Below are positions 61,500-64,000 of a stretch of DNA of 64,000 nt, piece by piece. The stretch is from Methylovorus sp035565335. Lineage in GTDB: Bacteria; Pseudomonadota; Gammaproteobacteria; Burkholderiales; Methylophilaceae. The notes below the pieces were generated by a model. That model worked only from the letters and a program-made list of their open reading frames with translations, did no database searches and had not been told where the DNA came from. The position numbers and the translations under genes are program-made. Location of the stretch: NCBI GenBank assembly GCA_035565335.1, contig DATMSO010000047.1:6584-70583 (forward strand). Direction: 5' to 3'. Each line of letters begins with the position of its first letter. Position 1 is the stretch's first letter.

Positions 61500-63113
61500 C
61501 TATTCTCCTTTGCCCAAGGTGACAGCAGACGCCAGCCTGCCGGTGACACGCAGGATCTGCTGTTCAAGCAGAATCGCCTGCACGCTGGTGCGCACCAGGT
61601 CGAGCTGGGATTGGTAATACTGCTGGTAGGCATCAAACACATCCAGCAAGTTACGACTGGTGATGGCGAGCTGGGCATCAAAGGCTTCCACCACTTTTGC
61701 CTGGGCCTGAGCTTGTTGCGTGAGGGACTTGATGCGCTGGCGGGCAGAGCTCAAGCCGCTGTAAGCGATTTGCAGGCTGCGGCGGGCGTTACGCTCCGAA
61801 TCAAGCCGCTCGAATTCATATTGTTGCTGTTTATTCAAGGCGGCCCGCTGTTTGAAATAATCGTCCCCGCCTGAAAACAGGGACATATTCATGACCAGCA
61901 TGGCACGTTCATCTTTTCGCCAGCCCATGACGCCGCCGGCATTATCAATATTGGTGGTGGAAAGCTCGAACTTTAAGGTAGGGGTAAAGCGCGCCCAATA
62001 GCCCAAACGCTCCTGTTTGGAAGCTTCTTCATTGGCCCGGGCGGTCACTACCGCCGGATTGCCATGCGGCACCAGGGCCAACGCTTCCTCCAGCGAGCCA
62101 ACCGGCGCATAACGTGCAGGATCGGGAAGGACCAGCCGACGCGGTATGGTGCCTATCAGCTGGCTCAAGGTAATGTTGGCCTGATTGGCTTGTGATGTGG
62201 CCTCTTCAACATTGGACTTGGCAGCAAGCACACGTGCCTTGATGCGCTCGCGGTCAGCGCCGCTAGCACCACCGGCCTCAGCTCTGGCAGACATCCAGAT
62301 CCCCAGCCGCTCAAGGCGCTCATGCTGCGCAAGCGCAAGCTTCAGTGCCAACGCCGCCTCGACTGCATTGAAAAATGCAGCTGAGCTATCGTAACTGACA
62401 TCGCCGAGCACCCCGCTCTCATCCGACTCGGAGGCGCGCCGTACCGCGGCTGTCCGGCGGATTTCCGAAATGGCGGACAAATCCAGTAAAGGCTGACTGA
62501 GGACCGCATAGACCTCTTTGCGGATCTGGGTGCTCTCCGTCAGTGGCTCGCCTGTGCTGTCATCCAGACGTGAAGAAGGCGTTGAATGCTCACGCCCACG
62601 GGCAGTACGCAAATTCAGGGAAGGCAGCACACCTGAATAAGCCGCCCGGGCGAGATTGGCGGCGGCATCCGACTTTGAACGTGAAGCGCCCAGAGAAAAA
62701 CTTGCCTCATGAGCAAGAGTACGGGTCTGCTCCAGCGACAAGCTGTCTATGGGGTCCTGGCCGACAAATTCGGCAAGCGCTGCCGGCTGTGCAATCGACA
62801 GATAGCCATCCGGGGAATTGGCAATGGCCCATAACTGCTGCAGACCGAAGGCTGGCTCTTCCATATTGCTGGCCGCCAGACCCATCCGCGAAGGAAACAG
62901 CAATGGCAACAGCAGCATCACAAAACCGATGCCCCGAAGCGCAAGCCTGACACAGATGCTTTCTTCGCATCGGGCAAGGGTGAATCTTTGTTTAACCAAG
63001 GCAGACTGCTGATATACAAACGTCACGAGATGATGTTCCAGAGAAGAGGCAAATGGATTCGGGCTGTCAGGGCTAATACGCGAGCTCGCGGGCAGATGTC
63101 GGCACGCCTCCAT
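61500..63113 (-). CDS. TolC-family outer membrane pore of the type I secretion system
   Basis: 537 residues. The TolC-like helical repeat is seen in LARAAYSGVLPSLNLRTARGREH, VYAVLSQPLLDLSAISEIRRTAA, AFFNAVEAALALKLALAQHERL, NPAVVTARANEEASKQERLGYWARFTPTLKFE and LDVFDAYQQYYQSQLDLVRTSVQAILLEQQILRVTGRL. The signal peptide appears late (RGIGFVMLLLPLLFPSRMGLAA, about 60-82), so the true start may be downstream of the ATG at 63113, for example the GTG at 63026. First gene of the six-gene secretion operon. It provides the exit duct for the RTX adhesin. Confidence 0.9.
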   Translation of the reverse strand: MEACRHLPASSRISPDSPNPFASSLEHHLVTFVYQQSALVKQRFTLARCEESICVRLALRGIGFVMLLLPLLFPSRMGLAASNMEEPAFGLQQLWAIANSPDGYLSIAQPAALAEFVGQDPIDSLSLEQTRTLAHEASFSLGASRSKSDAAANLARAAYSGVLPSLNLRTARGREHSTPSSRLDDSTGEPLTESTQIRKEVYAVLSQPLLDLSAISEIRRTAAVRRASESDESGVLGDVSYDSSAAFFNAVEAALALKLALAQHERLERLGIWMSARAEAGGASGADRERIKARVLAAKSNVEEATSQANQANITLSQLIGTIPRRLVLPDPARYAPVGSLEEALALVPHGNPAVVTARANEEASKQERLGYWARFTPTLKFELSTTNIDNAGGVMGWRKDERAMLVMNMSLFSGGDDYFKQRAALNKQQQYEFERLDSERNARRSLQIAYSGLSSARQRIKSLTQQAQAQAKVVEAFDAQLAITSRNLLDVFDAYQQYYQSQLDLVRTSVQAILLEQQILRVTGRLASAVTLGKGE

Positions 63114-63500
63114 GGTTAGCCCGCCAAGTTCATGGTTGACCGCTTGGTGGTTGTTGTCATTTGCACGAGAGTCGAAAGCAGGAAAACATCGTTATGAGGT
63201 GCGCTCTTTTTTTAGCTATTTTGATTAGTTAGCGATGATGCACAGGATTGGGGAATTTCGACATTACCCCAAAGGGCGATGCTGACCCGACGTAAGGCCT
63301 GCCAGAAAGGCCGTGAGCGCGGCCCCCAGGCGCGAGCATGCGGGGCTTTACTCTCAGATCACCAAGCCAGGGGCCATGCTGATGCAATGAAATTGATGCG
63401 ATGCAACAAAGGAGTGGTTGCGAAAAATAAACATACTAGTTAGTATGGTACATACATACTAACTAGTATGTATTACGACAACCAAGAAGAGGAGCACGAG
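63114..63500. other. Intergenic region between secretion operon and SRPBCC gene
   Basis: 387 nt between divergent genes with no coding potential I can support. Its right half contains the inverted repeat listed next. Confidence 0.5.
63431..63471. promoter_or_regulatory. Perfect 17-bp inverted repeat, candidate TetR-type operator
   Basis: ACATACTAGTTAGTATG (63431-63447) is repeated as its exact reverse complement at 63455-63471, with a 7-nt spacer. Each arm is itself nearly palindromic (CATACTAGTTAGTATG), so it may hold two dimer sites. It ends 29 nt before the SRPBCC start codon. A TetR-type regulator is the likely binder; its gene may lie right of the window. Confidence 0.75.
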
Positions 63501-64000
63501 ATGAAGCACGCAGTATTGGCAGGGCTGGTATTGGCTGGTATTTCTTCTGGGGCCGCAATGGCAGCCGGCAGCCTGAAGGTAGAACAATCTATCGAAATCA
63601 ATGCAAAGGCAGATGATGTCTGGGCAACATCGGGCAACTTTGGCGATCTGGGTGCATGGCATCCGGCCGCGACCAAGACCGAGATCGTTGAAGGCAGCAA
63701 TAATGAGGTAGGTGCCGTACGTGTAATCACACTACCGGATGGTGGAAAGCTGAAGGAAAAGCTGGAAGCATATGACGCGAAAAAGCACACCTATTCTTAC
63801 ACTATTCTTGAGGGCGTTCTGCCGGTGAGCGACTATCACTCCACCTACACGGTGCATGCCGCCGGTGCCAATAAAACCAAGGTTACCTGGAAAGGCACAT
63901 TCAATGCGGCAGGCGCAAGCAATGCGGATGCCGTCAAAACCATCACTGGTGTTTACAAGGGCGGGCTGGATAACCTGAAGAAAATCAGCGAAGCCAAGAA
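63501..64000 (+). CDS. Secreted SRPBCC (START/Bet v1-like) protein, 3' end outside window
   Basis: 166 codons are visible with no stop; the gene is nearly complete. A signal peptide (HAVLAGLVLAGISSGAAMA) precedes a polyketide-cyclase-like SRPBCC domain: LKVEQSIEINAKADDVWATSGNFGDLGAWHP, VGAVRVITLPDGGKLKEKL, YSYTILEGVLPVSDYHSTYTV and KVTWKGTFNAAG. Members bind small hydrophobic ligands; here it would act in the periplasm. Ribosome-binding site GAGGAG lies 6-11 nt before the ATG. The large inverted repeat upstream suggests tight repression, perhaps by a regulator that senses the ligand. Confidence 0.85.
   Translation, partial: MKHAVLAGLVLAGISSGAAMAAGSLKVEQSIEINAKADDVWATSGNFGDLGAWHPAATKTEIVEGSNNEVGAVRVITLPDGGKLKEKLEAYDAKKHTYSYTILEGVLPVSDYHSTYTVHAAGANKTKVTWKGTFNAAGASNADAVKTITGVYKGGLDNLKKISEAK

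Overview
The window (64 kb, moderately GC-rich, densely packed, almost all genes bacterial housekeeping-accessory) looks like chromosome of a betaproteobacterium. The mix of sulfonate/sulfone scavenging genes, PqiABC, cobalamin-riboswitch TonB receptors and the general protein flavour would suit a methylotroph of the Methylophilaceae, but that assignment is inference from gene content only. No rRNA, tRNA, insertion sequence, prophage or CRISPR array was seen.

Region 1 (1-6 kb and 12.6-19.5 kb) is an organosulfur scavenging island. Leftward: msuE (FMN reductase), sfnG (dimethylsulfone monooxygenase), a degenerate acyl-CoA-ligase-like protein, livG and livH (branched-chain type ABC importer, running off the left end). 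Rightward: sfnB. A second block holds ssuD, an SfnB-like flavoprotein and an amidohydrolase-like protein leftward, and another SfnB-like gene, sfnR (sigma-54 activator) and ribA (GTP cyclohydrolase II) rightward. Both intergenic regions carry sigma-54 (-24/-12) promoters in both directions and copies of one identical 17-bp dyad, which I propose is the SfnR activator site. A further sigma-54 promoter precedes a lone msuE-like gene at 38.2-38.7 kb. RibA supplies the flavin precursor for this FMN-dependent system.

Region 2 (6.2-12.6 kb) is a TetR-controlled RND efflux operon (tetR, outer membrane factor, adaptor, permease), with a palindromic operator lying in the promoter spacer.

Region 3 (19.5-38 kb): a periplasmic-sensor GGDEF-EAL protein, a patatin phospholipase, a small lipoprotein, a cobalamin riboswitch with a TonB receptor, then a four-gene operon (TonB receptor, periplasmic binding protein, di-haem cytochrome, bestrophin) preceded by what looks like a ModE (molybdate regulator) box. 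Then an MFS transporter, a 61-residue proline-rich protein, a DUF2141 protein, a phosphoethanolamine transferase and an EAL protein.

Region 4 (38-49.5 kb): an FMN reductase, a PqiABC/MCE lipid-transport operon with pqiA split in two, a lipoprotein hydrolase, an autotransporter, an Nramp-like transporter and a class II aldolase-family protein.

Region 5 (49.5-63.1 kb) is a six-gene type I secretion operon: TolC-like pore, MotB/SiiA-like protein, HlyD-like adaptor, MotA/SiiB-like protein, a 2205-residue RTX adhesin with 17 tandem ~100-residue units, and the ABC exporter. The embedded MotAB-like proton-channel pair makes it resemble the Salmonella SPI-4 SiiABCDEF system and is the most interesting system in the window. 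The right end holds a START/SRPBCC-fold secreted protein behind a large perfect inverted repeat.
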